A DNA stretch of 64,000 nucleotides from Burkholderia mayonis (GCF_001523745.2 NZ_CP013387.1:1116001-1180000); one strand, 5' to 3'; shown: positions 42,518 to 52,558, counted from the first letter of the stretch. Numbers and translations: made by a program. Notes: a model not told the origin generated them from the sequence alone.

Positions 42518-43325
42518 TGCCCACGCTCCCGTCGACGTCGCGATGATCGGCTTCGGCGCGATCGGCGCGGCCGTCTATCGCGCGGTCGAGCACGACGCCG
42601 CGCTGCGCGTCGCGCACGTGATCGTGCCCGAGCATCAATGCGACGCGGTGCGCGGCGCGCTCGGCGATCGCATCGATGTGGTGTCGTCGGTCGACGCGCT
42701 CGCGTACCGCCCGCAGTTCGCGCTCGAATGCGCGGGGCACGGCGCGCTCGTCGACCACGTCGTGCCGCTGCTGAAGGCGGGCACCGATTGCGCGGTCGCG
42801 TCGATCGGCGCGTTGTCCGATCTCGCGCTCCTCGACGCGCTCTCCGACGCGGCCGACGAAGGCGGCGCGACGCTGACGCTCTTGCCGGGCGCGATCGGTG
42901 GGATCGACGCGCTCGCGGCCGCGAAGCAGGGCGGCCTCGACGACGTGCTGTACGTCGGCCGCAAGCCGCCGCTCGGCTGGCTCGGCACGCCGGCGGAAGC
43001 GCTCTGCGACCTGCGCGCGTTGACCGCCGAGCAGACGATCTTCGAAGGCAGCGCGCGCGACGCGGCGCGGCTCTATCCGAAGAATGCGAACGTGGCGGCG
43101 ACGGTCGCGCTCGCGGGCGTCGGGCTCGACGCGACGAAGGTGCGCCTGATCGCCGATCCGGCGGTGACGCGCAACGTGCACCGGATCACGGCGCGCGGCG
43201 CGTTTGGCGAGATGTTGCTCGAGATGAGCGGCAAGCCGCTGCCCGACAACCCGAAGACGTCCGCGCTGACGGCGTTCAGCGCGATCCGCGCGCTGCGCAA
43301 TCGCGCGTCGCACTGCGTGATCTGA
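42510..43325 (+). CDS. aspartate-dehydrogenase-like (NadX family) protein
   Basis: A 271-residue NAD(P)-binding protein of the NadX family: [18 protein letters not shown]ossmann start, [25 protein letters not shown], then the catalytic domain with [19 protein letters not shown] and a conserved C-terminal [18 protein letters not shown]. NadX deaminates aspartate or runs reductive amination. In this aromatic operon an amino- or imino-substrate step is conceivable. Overlaps the TPP gene by eight bases. Confidence 0.88.
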   Translation: MRNAHAPVDVAMIGFGAIGAAVYRAVEHDAALRVAHVIVPEHQCDAVRGALGDRIDVVSSVDALAYRPQFALECAGHGALVDHVVPLLKAGTDCAVASIGALSDLALLDALSDAADEGGATLTLLPGAIGGIDALAAAKQGGLDDVLYVGRKPPLGWLGTPAEALCDLRALTAEQTIFEGSARDAARLYPKNANVAATVALAGVGLDATKVRLIADPAVTRNVHRITARGAFGEMLLEMSGKPLPDNPKTSALTAFSAIRALRNRASHCVI

Positions 43326-43345
43326 ACGATCTGAACGATCTGAAC
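43319..43345. repeat. 9-bp triple repeat
   Basis: GATCTGAAC three times in a row, covering the stop codon of the NadX-like gene and the spacer before the aldehyde dehydrogenase. Confidence 0.9.
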
Positions 43346-43365
43346 CGGCTGGGACACCCATCATC

Positions 43366-44856
43366 ATGACTGCATTCGATTCTTCCCTCGTGCCGTCGGG
43401 CGAGATCCTGATCGGCGGCGAGTGGCGCCGCGGCCGCGGCGCGACGACGCCGAACTTCTATCCGGCCGACGGTTCGCTCAACACCGAGATCCACATGGCC
43501 GACGCGGCCGACGCGCGCGAAGCGGTCGAAGTCGCCGACGCCGCGTGGCGCCGCGCGAACTGGGCCGGCCTGAAGCCGCATCAGCGCGCGGCCTTGCTGT
43601 ATCGGATCGCCGATCTGATTCAGGCGAATCACGAGGCGCTTGCGCAATTGCAGCGGCGCGACAACGGCAAGCCGATCAACGAGACGCGCGCGCTCGTCGT
43701 GAGCGCGGCGAGCACGTTTCGCTACTTCGCCGCGTGCGCGGAGACGCTCGACGAGGCGCTGACGCCGTCGCGCGGCGACTATCTGTCGATGAGCGTGCAC
43801 GAGCCGCTCGGCGTCGTCGCGGCGATCACGCCGTGGAATTCGCCGATCGCATCCGATGCGCAGAAGCTCGGCCCCGCGCTCGCTGCCGGCAATGCGGTCG
43901 TGCTGAAGCCCGCCGAGGTGACGCCGCTCGCGTCGCTCGCGCTCGCGCGCCTCTGCGAGCAGGCGGGCGTGCCGCCCGGCGTGATTTCGGTGCTGCCGGG
44001 CAAGGGCTCGGTGATCGGCGACGCGCTCGTGCGCCATCCGCTCGTGAAGAAGGTGTCGTTTACGGGCGGCACCGAAGTCGGACGCGGGATCGCGCGGCTC
44101 GCCGCGGAGAAGCTGATGCCGCTGTCGCTCGAACTGGGCGGCAAGTCGCCGACGATCGTGTTCGACGATGCCGATCTCGATCACGCGGTCAACGGCGTGC
44201 TGTTCGGGATCTTCAGCTCGTCGGGCGAATCGTGCATCGCCGGCTCGCGCCTCTTCGTGCAGCGGGCGATCTACGACGCGTTCGTCGCGCGTCTCGTCGA
44301 CGCGGCGCGCAAGCTGCGCGTCGGCGATCCGGCGAGCGAGCGCACGCAGATGGGCCCGCTCGTCACCGCGCAGCATCGCGACACGATTGAGCGTTACGTG
44401 GCGCTCGGCCGCGACGAAGGCGGCCGTGTGCTGTGCGGCGGCGACCGGCCGGCGGGCGAAGGCCGCGACGCGGGCTTCTTCTATCTGCCGACGATCCTCG
44501 ACGGCCTGTCGAACCACGCGCGCATCTGCCAGGAAGAGATCTTCGGGCCGGTGCTCGTCGCGCTGCCGTTCGACGACGAGGCGTCGCTCGTCGCGGAAGC
44601 GAACGACAGCGTGTTCGGCCTCGCCGCTGGCATCTGGACGCGCGACTACAAGCGCGCGTGGCGCGTCGCGCGCGCGCTCGACGCGGGCACCGTGTGGATC
44701 AACACATACAAGCAGTTCTCGATCTCGACGCCGTTTTCCGGCTGGAAGGAAAGCGGGATGGGCCGCGAGAAGGGCAGCCTCGGGATTCGCGAGTACATGC
44801 AGCAGAAGAGCCTCTACTGGGGCTTGAACGAATCGCCGCTGCCGTGGGCGAACTGA
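43366..44856 (+). CDS. aldehyde dehydrogenase (operon)
   Basis: A 496-residue NAD(P)-dependent aldehyde dehydrogenase: PWNSPIASDAQKLGPALAAG, general base E256 (SLELGGKSP) and nucleophile C290 (SSGESCIAGSR). It probably oxidises the aldehyde made by the TPP enzyme or by ring cleavage. Forty bases with a triple repeat separate it from the NadX-like gene. It shares only family-level likeness with the dehydrogenase at 5302. Confidence 0.93.
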   Translation: MTAFDSSLVPSGEILIGGEWRRGRGATTPNFYPADGSLNTEIHMADAADAREAVEVADAAWRRANWAGLKPHQRAALLYRIADLIQANHEALAQLQRRDNGKPINETRALVVSAASTFRYFAACAETLDEALTPSRGDYLSMSVHEPLGVVAAITPWNSPIASDAQKLGPALAAGNAVVLKPAEVTPLASLALARLCEQAGVPPGVISVLPGKGSVIGDALVRHPLVKKVSFTGGTEVGRGIARLAAEKLMPLSLELGGKSPTIVFDDADLDHAVNGVLFGIFSSSGESCIAGSRLFVQRAIYDAFVARLVDAARKLRVGDPASERTQMGPLVTAQHRDTIERYVALGRDEGGRVLCGGDRPAGEGRDAGFFYLPTILDGLSNHARICQEEIFGPVLVALPFDDEASLVAEANDSVFGLAAGIWTRDYKRAWRVARALDAGTVWINTYKQFSISTPFSGWKESGMGREKGSLGIREYMQQKSLYWGLNESPLPWAN

Positions 44857-44872
44857 CGGAAAGGATCATCGA

Positions 44873-45838
44873 ATGAGCATTCTCGGCATCGAACAGATTA
44901 CCTACGGCGTGACCGATCTCGCGACATGCCGCCGCTTCTTCGCGGACTGGGGCCTCACAGAGGTCGCGCGCGACGCGACGCACGTGCGCTTCGAGACGAT
45001 GAACGGCTGCACGGTGCGCGCCGTCGACGCGAGCGATCCGTCGCTGCCGCCCGCGTTCGAGGAAGGCCCGACGCTGCGCGAGGTGACGTGGGGCGTCGGC
45101 ACGCAGGCGGAGCTCGACGCGCTGCGCGGCAAGCTCGCCGGCCAGCCGGGCCACTATGAGACCGACGGCGCGGTCGGCTGCATCGATCCGAACGGCATGG
45201 CGATCCGCATCGAAGTGACGCGCAAGCGCGCCGTCGACGTGAAGGGTTCACTGCCGAACGTGTGGGGCGAGACGCTGCGTGTCGATCAGCCGGCCGCGAT
45301 CTACGAGCGCGCGGAGCCGATCGAAGTCGGGCACGTCGTGTTCTTCACGAACCGGCTCGCCGAGCAGGAAGCGTTCTACCACGAGCTGCTCGGCTTCGAG
45401 ACGTCGGACCGCTATCCGGGCCGCGGCGCGTTCATGCGCTGCGCGCCGCACGGCGGCCATCACGATCTGTTCCTGCTCGCGCTGCCTACGGCCAAGCGCG
45501 GCCTGAACCATGTCGCGTTCACGGTGCGCGACATCCACGAAGTGTTCGGCGGCGGGATGCACATCAGCCGCTGCGGCTGGGAGACGCAACTCGGGCCGGG
45601 ACGCCACCCGGTGTCGTCCGCGTACTTCTGGTACTTCCGCAATCCGGCGGGCGGCCTCATCGAATACTACGCGGACGAGGACATGCTGACGCCCGCGTGG
45701 CAGCCGCGCGAGTTCGAACCGGGCCCGACCGTGTTCGCCGAGTGGGCGATCGACGGCGGTCTCGACGGCAACACGCGCCGGCAGAAGCACGCGCAGGCGC
45801 CGGAAGGCAAGTTCATGACGGAGCGCAAAGATGACTGA
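44873..45838 (+). CDS. extradiol-dioxygenase-like VOC protein
   Basis: A 321-residue protein of two VOC modules. Type I extradiol metal ligands are found in the second module: H154 (VGHVVFF), H213 (LNHVAFTV) and E264 (GLIEYYAD). The first module (ITYGVTDLATCRRFFADWGL) lacks them, as in catechol 2,3-dioxygenases. It would cleave a catechol-type ring made by the Rieske oxygenase and SDR. Its stop overlaps the reductase start by eight bases. Confidence 0.88.
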   Translation: MSILGIEQITYGVTDLATCRRFFADWGLTEVARDATHVRFETMNGCTVRAVDASDPSLPPAFEEGPTLREVTWGVGTQAELDALRGKLAGQPGHYETDGAVGCIDPNGMAIRIEVTRKRAVDVKGSLPNVWGETLRVDQPAAIYERAEPIEVGHVVFFTNRLAEQEAFYHELLGFETSDRYPGRGAFMRCAPHGGHHDLFLLALPTAKRGLNHVAFTVRDIHEVFGGGMHISRCGWETQLGPGRHPVSSAYFWYFRNPAGGLIEYYADEDMLTPAWQPREFEPGPTVFAEWAIDGGLDGNTRRQKHAQAPEGKFMTERKDD

Positions 45839-47078
45839 GCAAGCGAATGCCGCAGCGGAGGCCGCGCCGCGCGCCGTCGTCGTGATCGGCGGCGGGCAGG
45901 CGGCAGGCTGGGTGGTGAAGACGCTGCGCGGCGAAGGCTTCGCCGGGCGCATCGTGATGATCGCGGACGAAGTGCATCTGCCGTACGAGCGGCCGCCGCT
46001 GTCGAAGGCCGTGCTCGCGGGCGATGCGGACATCTCGACCGTACGCGTCGTGCAGCCCGACGAATTCGGAACGCTCGCGGTGGAAACGTGGCAGCCGGAA
46101 CGTGCGGCGTCGATCGATCGCGCGCGGCGCGTCGTGCGCACCGCGTCGGGCCGCGAGGTCGAATACGAGCGGCTCGTGATCGCGACGGGCGGCTCGCCGC
46201 GCCGCTTGCCGGATTCGATCGTCAAGATGCCTAATCTTCATTACCTGCGCACGCTCGACGAAGCCGTCGCGCTCGGCGAGAAGCTGCGCGCGAGCCGTCG
46301 CGTGCTCGTGATCGGCGGCGGCTGGATCGGACTCGAAGTCGCGGCGACCGCGCGCAAACTCGGCGTCGACGCGGTCGTCGTCGAGGGCGCGCCGAGGCTG
46401 TGTGCGCGCTCGGTGCCGGGCGCGGTGTCCGGTTTCCTGCTCGATTTGCATCGCGCGAACGGCGTCGACGTGCGCCTGAATGCGTCGCTCGCGTCGCTCG
46501 ATGCGCACCCGGACGACGCGAGCCGCGTGCGCGCGACGCTCGCCGACGGCACGACCGTCGATGCGGATATCGCGGTCGCGGGCATCGGCCTCGCGCTCAA
46601 CACGTCGCTTGCCGCGGACGCCGGGCTGCGCGTCGACGACGGTATCGTCGTCGACGAATACGGGGCGACGAGCGATCCGGCGATCTTCGCGTGCGGCGAC
46701 GTCGCGAACCATCCGAACGCATGGCTGAAGCGCCGGGTGCGGCTCGAATCGTGGGCGAACGCGCAAAACCAGGCGATCGCGGCGGCGAAGGCGGTGCTCG
46801 GCGTGCGCGCGCCGTACGCGGAGATTCCGTGGTTCTGGTCCGATCAATACGACGTGAACCTGCAGATCCTCGGCGATCTGCCCGCCGACGCGCAGCTCGT
46901 GATTCGCGGCGACGTCGCGGCGAGGCGCGCAACGCTGTTCTTGCTGACGGGCGGCGCGCTGCGCGGCGTGATCTCGATCAATTCGGCGCGCGACCTGAAG
47001 CTCGCGCGCAAATGGATGAGCCAGGGGCGCGCGATCGACATCGCCGCGCTGGCGGACACGACAAAGGCGCTCGCCTGA
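45831..47078 (+). CDS. FAD-dependent ferredoxin reductase
   Basis: A 415-residue reductase of the rhodocoxin/putidaredoxin reductase family. The FAD motif is VVVIGGGQAAGWVVKTL, then LPYERPPLSK, the NAD site is VLVIGGGWIGLEVAATARKL, and the second FAD motif is IFACGDVANHPNAWL. It passes electrons from NAD(P)H to the Rieske ferredoxin at 35235 and completes the three-part oxygenase. The genes for the three parts lie at opposite ends of one operon. Confidence 0.93.
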   Translation: MTEQANAAAEAAPRAVVVIGGGQAAGWVVKTLRGEGFAGRIVMIADEVHLPYERPPLSKAVLAGDADISTVRVVQPDEFGTLAVETWQPERAASIDRARRVVRTASGREVEYERLVIATGGSPRRLPDSIVKMPNLHYLRTLDEAVALGEKLRASRRVLVIGGGWIGLEVAATARKLGVDAVVVEGAPRLCARSVPGAVSGFLLDLHRANGVDVRLNASLASLDAHPDDASRVRATLADGTTVDADIAVAGIGLALNTSLAADAGLRVDDGIVVDEYGATSDPAIFACGDVANHPNAWLKRRVRLESWANAQNQAIAAAKAVLGVRAPYAEIPWFWSDQYDVNLQILGDLPADAQLVIRGDVAARRATLFLLTGGALRGVISINSARDLKLARKWMSQGRAIDIAALADTTKALA

Positions 47079-47119
47079 TCGACGAGAGCGACAACGACGA
47101 CATGGAGGAGAACACACGC

Positions 47120-48526
47120 ATGAGCACACTGGAAAGCGCCGTCGCGGGCGGGCCCGCGGCCAAAGCGGCGGCGAGCGCCGCGACCCCTGGCGCGATCATC
47201 GCGCGCCTCGAGCGGCTGCCCGCGAACGCGATGCAGATCCGCGCGCGCGTGCTGATCGGCACCGCGACGTTCTTCGACGGCTTCGACGTGATCACGATCG
47301 CGGCGACGCTGCCGCTCCTGATCCACAAGTGGGGGCTTTCGCCGAATCAGATCGGAATGCTGATCGCGTCGGGCGCGATCGGTCAACTGCTCGGCGCGTT
47401 CCTGTTTCCGGCGCTCGCGGAAAAGTACGGCCGCGTGCGCGCGATCGCGTGGAGTTCGGCCGTGATCGGCGTGACGAGCATCGCATGCGGATTCGCTTCG
47501 ACGTTCGAAGCATTCGTGCTGCTGCGGATCGTGCAAGGGCTCGGCCTTGGCGGCGAGCTGCCGGTCGCCGCGACCTACATCAATGAGATCACGCGCGCGC
47601 ACGGCCGTGGCCGCTTTGTGCTGCTGTACGAGATCGTGTTCCCGATCGGCCTGCTCGCGTCGATGGCGCTCGGCGCGTGGCTCGTGCCGCGCTTCGGCTG
47701 GGAGGTGATGTATTTCATCGGCGGGATGCCGCTCGTGCTCGCGCTCGTGCTGACGCGGCTCGTACCGGAGTCGCCGCGCTGGCTTGCCGCGCGCGGTCGG
47801 CTCGACGACGCGGGGCAGGCGCTGCATGTGTTCGAATCCTCGGTGAAGGGGCCGCTGCCTCCCGTGACGCACGCAGGCGAGTTCGACACGCTCGTGCGTC
47901 GTCATCCGAAGCGCCGGATGTTCGATCTGTTCGGGCCCGCCTATCTGAAGCGCACGCTCGCGGTCGCGACGCTGTGGGCGACCTGCGGATTCATCCAGTA
48001 CGGGCTGTCGACCTGGCTGCCGACGATCTACAAGAACTTCTATCACGCGCCGCTGCAACTCGCGCTGAACCTCGCCGTGATCGGCTCGGTGATGGGCGTG
48101 GTCGGCTCGCTCGTATCGGCGCTCACCGTCGACGTGGTCGGCCGCAAGCCGGTGATCGTCGGGTCGTTCGTGCTGTGCGCGCTGTCGCTCGTGTTCGCGG
48201 GGATCTATCACGCGTCGTCGGTATACGTCGTCGCCGCGTTCTGCTCGCTCGCGCTCGGCCTGATGGCGTCGGGATTCATCACGTCCTATGTGTACACGCC
48301 CGAGCAGTATCCGACGAGCATCCGCGCCGCCGGCTGCGGGCTCGGCAGCGCGTGGCTGAAGATCGCGTCTTTCGTCGCGCCGATGGTGGTGCCGCGCGCG
48401 ATCGTCGGCGGCGATCTGAGTCCGGCGTTCTACTTGCTCGCGGCGGTGCCGCTCGTCGCCGCGCTGACCGTGCATTTCGTCGGCATCGAGACGAAAGGGC
48501 AGGTGCTCGAGAAACTCGAGGCGTAG
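47120..48526 (+). CDS. MFS transporter, aromatic acid:H+ symporter type
   Basis: A 468-residue MFS importer with twelve predicted helices. The first helix has the AAHS-like GTATFFDGFDVITIAATLPL with charged Asp residues; the loop 2-3 motif is FPALAEKYGRVRA, and PESPRWLAARGRLDDA follows helix 6. The family brings benzoate-like acids in with protons. The ATG at 47120 lies nine bases from GGAGGAG. It is the last gene of the operon and is followed by a strong terminator. Confidence 0.92.
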   Translation: MSTLESAVAGGPAAKAAASAATPGAIIARLERLPANAMQIRARVLIGTATFFDGFDVITIAATLPLLIHKWGLSPNQIGMLIASGAIGQLLGAFLFPALAEKYGRVRAIAWSSAVIGVTSIACGFASTFEAFVLLRIVQGLGLGGELPVAATYINEITRAHGRGRFVLLYEIVFPIGLLASMALGAWLVPRFGWEVMYFIGGMPLVLALVLTRLVPESPRWLAARGRLDDAGQALHVFESSVKGPLPPVTHAGEFDTLVRRHPKRRMFDLFGPAYLKRTLAVATLWATCGFIQYGLSTWLPTIYKNFYHAPLQLALNLAVIGSVMGVVGSLVSALTVDVVGRKPVIVGSFVLCALSLVFAGIYHASSVYVVAAFCSLALGLMASGFITSYVYTPEQYPTSIRAAGCGLGSAWLKIASFVAPMVVPRAIVGGDLSPAFYLLAAVPLVAALTVHFVGIETKGQVLEKLEA

Positions 48527-48561
48527 CACGGCACTTTCGCGGCACTCGGCAAAGCGGAGAG

Positions 48562-48593
48562 AACGGCCCGGGATTTTCCCGGGCCGTTTTTTT
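48562..48593 (+). terminator. terminator of the aromatic operon
   Basis: Twelve-bp stem AACGGCCCGGGA with its complement, short loop, then seven T; 36 bases past the transporter stop. Confidence 0.9.
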
Positions 48594-49063
48594 ATTGTGC
48601 GCATCTGCCGCAAAAAGCGGTGGAGAAGATGCATCGAATGAGACGCCCGGCGCGCTCCGCGATTCCGTGAGTTTCCGGCTGTCGGTGCACCGGCATTCGA
48701 TAAATAGTATTCCTCGGTTTTATTAATTGCTCGTTTAATATTTTCATTGATTAATCGGAATTTTCTGATGTGGAATTTTTGAGTAATGTGGGCTGGATTA
48801 CATTTTTAACATTATTCCGCCAGTGTTCGATGGATTACTGTTTTTGAGTATTCTGGAAATGACGAGGTGGAAAGTTATTAATATCCCTGCCTGCGAGGCG
48901 TGATCGGGGTTCGCGATTGATGTCCCGGAAATCATATAAATGATTTTTACATTTTAATCGCAATGCGTGATTTCGTTTTCGATGGCGACAGTCCGGCGGG
49001 CTGGGCGATCGGATGCCGACCCTGCTGACGACCCGTGCGAATTGAATTCACAGGGGATATTGA
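48594..49063. promoter_or_regulatory. AT-rich leader of the adhesin gene
   Basis: About 470 bases, markedly AT-rich from 48700 to 48960. It must contain the adhesin promoter. A small inverted repeat, AAATCAT at 48929-48935 with ATGATTT at 48940-48946, lies about 120 bases before the start. Confidence 0.45.
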
Positions 49064-51562
49064 GTGAACAAAATCTACAACGTTGTCTGGAGTCGGGTGC
49101 GAGGCCAATTGATCGCGGTATCCGAATTTGCCGGGTCGAATGGAAGCACGGGTTCGACGGCGCGAGCCGTCACGACGGCCGCTCGCGTCGACGCAGACGC
49201 GGCGGCTTCGTGTCGATCGCGCATTTCGTGGGCGAAGCTCGGCCTGATGTCGCTGTCGGTGGCTGCGGCGATGGGCGCGATGGCGACCGACGCCGCCGCG
49301 CAGGTCAGCTATGCGGCGGGCTATAACGCGTACGCCGGCCCCGGCGGCAATACCGGCCCGTGGGCGTTCTACAACCCGGCTTTCAGTCCGGGCTCGCTGC
49401 TGTACGGCACGGCGGTCGGCAACTACGCGTACGCGAACGGCGAGGGCGGCTCGGCCTACGGCGATCACGCCACGGCGACCGGCCGCCTGGGCACCGCGCT
49501 CGGCGTCTACTCGCAAGCGGCGGGCGACGGCGGAACCGCGATCGGCGCCAGCGCGAGAGCGCTGCCGGACTTCAGCCTGGCGATCGGCACGAACGCGCAG
49601 GCGCTGAAGGACACGGGGCAGTCGATACCCGGTCGCGAAGACATCGGCACGATCGCGATCGGCGCCGGCGCGTTCGCGCAGGGCGACAACAGCGACCCGC
49701 TGCACGTGTCGGCGCCGAACGCGTTCGGCGGCTACTCGTCGGCCACCGCGAGCGGCGCAGTGGCGCTGGGCGAGGGCGCTGCGTCGTCCGCCTATTACGC
49801 GAACGCGCTCGGCGCCTATTCGAAGGCGTCGGCGGCGGGGGCGGTCGCGGTGGGCGGCGGCGCCGAGGCGACGGCTCAAGGATCGGTCGCGATCGGCGGC
49901 GCGACGAGCGTCAACAATGCGACCGCGTTGTCCGGCTACGCGAGCGCAAGCGGCGTCAACGCGATCGCGATTGGCTCAGGCGCTCAGGCGACCGGCAGCC
50001 AGTCGATCAGCATCGGCACGGGCAACGTCGTGTCGGGTGCGAACGCGGGTGCGTTCGGCGATCCGTCGACGGTCACGGGCACGGGCTCGTATTCGTTCGG
50101 CAACAACAATACGATCAACGCGAACAATGCATTCGTGCTGGGCAACAACGTGATGATCGGCTCGGGGCTCGACGGCTCCGTGGCGCTCGGCAACGGCACG
50201 ACGGTGGCGGCGGCCAATCCGACCAGCAGCGCGACGATCACCACGACGTCCGGCGGCCAGTTGACGCTGTCCGGCTTCGCCGGCGCGAATCCGACGAGCG
50301 TCGTGAGCGTCGGCGCGCCGGGCGCCGAGCGTCAGATCACGAACGTGGCGGCGGGGCGCATCACGCCGACCTCGACGGATGCCGTCAACGGCAGCCAGCT
50401 GTATGCGGTCGCGAGCACCGTCGACAACGCGGTGAACGGCGGCGGGATCAAGTACTTCCACGCGAATTCGACCGCGCCCGATTCCACGGCGGTGGGCGCC
50501 GATAGCGTCGCGGTCGGGCCGGCTGCCGTCGCCTACGGTCAAGACTCGATCGCCGAGGGCGCGAACGCATCGGCGGGCGTGAGCGGCAATCCTGCGGTCG
50601 CGGGCGACGTCGCGCTCGGCAGCGGCGCGCAGGCGACGGGCGGACGATCGCTCGCGCTCGGCGCGAACGCGTCCGTCAACACGGCGGGCGGGGTGGCGCT
50701 CGGCGCCGGCTCGGTCGCGAATCGCGCGGCCGGCACCTATACGGACCCGATCACGGGCAGCAGCTTCACGACGGCGTTCGGCGCGGTATCGGTCGGCCTC
50801 GAAGGATCGCTGCGTCAGATCACCAACGTCGCGGCGGGCACGCAAGCGACGGACGCGGTGAACGTCGGCCAGTTGCAAGGTGCGATCGCGCAACTGAATC
50901 AGTCGATCCAGAACATCACGAACGGGTCGAACTCGGGCAGCAGCGGAAACAATGGCAATAACGCCGGGCAAACCGTGTCGGGCCAGTGGATCACGGGCAA
51001 TCCGTCGACCTATACGGCGCCCGTCGCGAGCGGCATCGGTTCGACCGCCGCGGGCAGCGGCAGTGTCGCGTCCGGCACGAACAGCGTCGCGGTCGGCGAC
51101 GGCGCGTCGGCTGCCGGCAACAACTCGGTCGCACTCGGCGCCCATTCGGTCGCGACCGCACCGAACACGGTGTCGGTCGGCTCGGTCGGCAATGAGCGGA
51201 CGATCTCCAATGTCGCGCCGGGTGTCAACGGCACCGATGCGGTGAACGTGAGCCAGTTGAACAGCGGCATCGGCAATGCGGTCGGTCAGGCGAATCAGTA
51301 CACGGATCAGAAGGTCGACCACTTGCGGCGCGAGATGAACGGCGGCGTGGCTGCGGCGATGGCCGTGGCCGGATTGCCGCAGCCGACCGCGCCGGGCAAG
51401 AGCATGGTGGCGATCGCGGGCTCCACGTGGCAGGGTCAGCAAGGCTTCGCGCTCGGCGTATCGACGATCTCCGAGAACGGCAAGTGGCTTTACAAGGGGT
51501 CGCTGACGACCAGCACGCGCGGCGGTACCGGCGCGGTGCTCGGGGCGGGCTATCAGTGGTGA
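49064..51562 (+). CDS. YadA-type trimeric autotransporter adhesin
   Basis: An 832-residue surface adhesin. It begins with an extended signal peptide region (MNKIYNVVWSRVRGQLIAVS) and a second hydrophobic core ending in DAAA. The head is built of YadA left-handed beta-roll repeats (SVAIGGATSVNNAT, AIAIGSGAQATGSQSISIG). Stalk connectors of the type RQITNVAAG...DAVNVGQL occur three times, at about residues 425, 585 and 720. The C-terminal 90 residues form the YadA anchor and end in YQW. It may be the orthologue of the B. pseudomallei adhesin BpaE, but I cannot confirm this. Confidence 0.93.
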   Translation: MNKIYNVVWSRVRGQLIAVSEFAGSNGSTGSTARAVTTAARVDADAAASCRSRISWAKLGLMSLSVAAAMGAMATDAAAQVSYAAGYNAYAGPGGNTGPWAFYNPAFSPGSLLYGTAVGNYAYANGEGGSAYGDHATATGRLGTALGVYSQAAGDGGTAIGASARALPDFSLAIGTNAQALKDTGQSIPGREDIGTIAIGAGAFAQGDNSDPLHVSAPNAFGGYSSATASGAVALGEGAASSAYYANALGAYSKASAAGAVAVGGGAEATAQGSVAIGGATSVNNATALSGYASASGVNAIAIGSGAQATGSQSISIGTGNVVSGANAGAFGDPSTVTGTGSYSFGNNNTINANNAFVLGNNVMIGSGLDGSVALGNGTTVAAANPTSSATITTTSGGQLTLSGFAGANPTSVVSVGAPGAERQITNVAAGRITPTSTDAVNGSQLYAVASTVDNAVNGGGIKYFHANSTAPDSTAVGADSVAVGPAAVAYGQDSIAEGANASAGVSGNPAVAGDVALGSGAQATGGRSLALGANASVNTAGGVALGAGSVANRAAGTYTDPITGSSFTTAFGAVSVGLEGSLRQITNVAAGTQATDAVNVGQLQGAIAQLNQSIQNITNGSNSGSSGNNGNNAGQTVSGQWITGNPSTYTAPVASGIGSTAAGSGSVASGTNSVAVGDGASAAGNNSVALGAHSVATAPNTVSVGSVGNERTISNVAPGVNGTDAVNVSQLNSGIGNAVGQANQYTDQKVDHLRREMNGGVAAAMAVAGLPQPTAPGKSMVAIAGSTWQGQQGFALGVSTISENGKWLYKGSLTTSTRGGTGAVLGAGYQW

Positions 51563-51621
51563 GATGAGTCGCGCACGACGGCCGGTCTCGTGCCAGCCGT
51601 CCAGACGATAAGGAATCCAAT

Positions 51622-52446
51622 ATGAAAATGAACAGGATATCGAAATATGTGGCGGCGGCCGGAGTGTGCGGGGCGCTGCTGGCGGGATGCGGAATGGCGC
51701 CGACCACTGCGCCGGACGGGTCGGTCGGGTTCCCGGCGCGCGACAGCGCATGGTTGAAGGAGGGCGCGTTCGTGAATGTCGAGAATCTGCGGCAGATCGG
51801 GCCCGGTCTCGACAAGAACCAGGTCTATGCGCTGATCGGCGAGCCGCATTTCAGCGAGGGGATCTTCGGCGTGCACGTGTGGAACTATGTGTTCAATTTC
51901 CGCACGGGCCACGGGCAGGACGTCGTGACCTGCCAGTATCAGATCCAGTACGACAACCACTACCGCGTGAAGTCGACGTATTGGAAGGAGCCGGAATGCA
52001 AGGCGCTGGTCGATGGGCCGAAGGAGCCGCCGGTGGCGCAGGCGGCGAGCGACGAATCGAAGCAATTCACGCTCGATTACCACCTGCTGTTCCCGTTCGA
52101 CAAATCTGCGCTGCGCGATCTGCTGCCGAGCGGGCGCGCGGAACTGGACCGGATCGCGGCCACGCTGCAGCAGCAATACCAGCACATCCGCTCGGTCCGG
52201 GTCACCGGCTATACCGATCGGCTCGGCACGGATGAATACAACCGCCAACTGTCGCTCGCCCGGGCTGAAACGATCCGCTCGTACCTGACGACGCGCGGCT
52301 TGCCGGCCGATCTGATCGTCGCGCAAGGGCTCGGCAAGGCCGACCCGGTGAGCGCCGGGTGTCCCGCGGGCCGTTCATCCGAAGCGATCGCCTGTCTCGC
52401 GCCGGATCGGCGCGTCAGGATCGACATCGCAGGAGAGCGGCGCTAG
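51622..52446 (+). CDS. OmpA-domain lipoprotein with BamE-like region
   Basis: A 274-residue lipoprotein with the lipobox LLAGCG (Cys 23). The first half resembles the SmpA/BamE fold (LRQIGPGLDKNQVYALIGEP). The second half is a peptidoglycan-binding OmpA domain (VRVTGYTDRLGTDEYNRQLS, then ARAETIRSYLTTRGLP, ending in DRRVRIDI). It starts 59 bases after the adhesin stop on the same strand. Such lipoproteins follow trimeric adhesin genes in Burkholderia and may help to insert or hold the adhesin, compare SadB and TpgA. Confidence 0.9.
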   Translation: MKMNRISKYVAAAGVCGALLAGCGMAPTTAPDGSVGFPARDSAWLKEGAFVNVENLRQIGPGLDKNQVYALIGEPHFSEGIFGVHVWNYVFNFRTGHGQDVVTCQYQIQYDNHYRVKSTYWKEPECKALVDGPKEPPVAQAASDESKQFTLDYHLLFPFDKSALRDLLPSGRAELDRIAATLQQQYQHIRSVRVTGYTDRLGTDEYNRQLSLARAETIRSYLTTRGLPADLIVAQGLGKADPVSAGCPAGRSSEAIACLAPDRRVRIDIAGERR

Positions 52447-52558
52447 GCTCGCAACGGTGCGCCATTCCGGCGTGCGTCGGTGCCCTGGCGGCGCCGAAAG
52501 CCCGCCGCGTGCGGCCGGTCGGCGTCACGACCGGTTCGTGTGCGAATTGGCGCACCGA

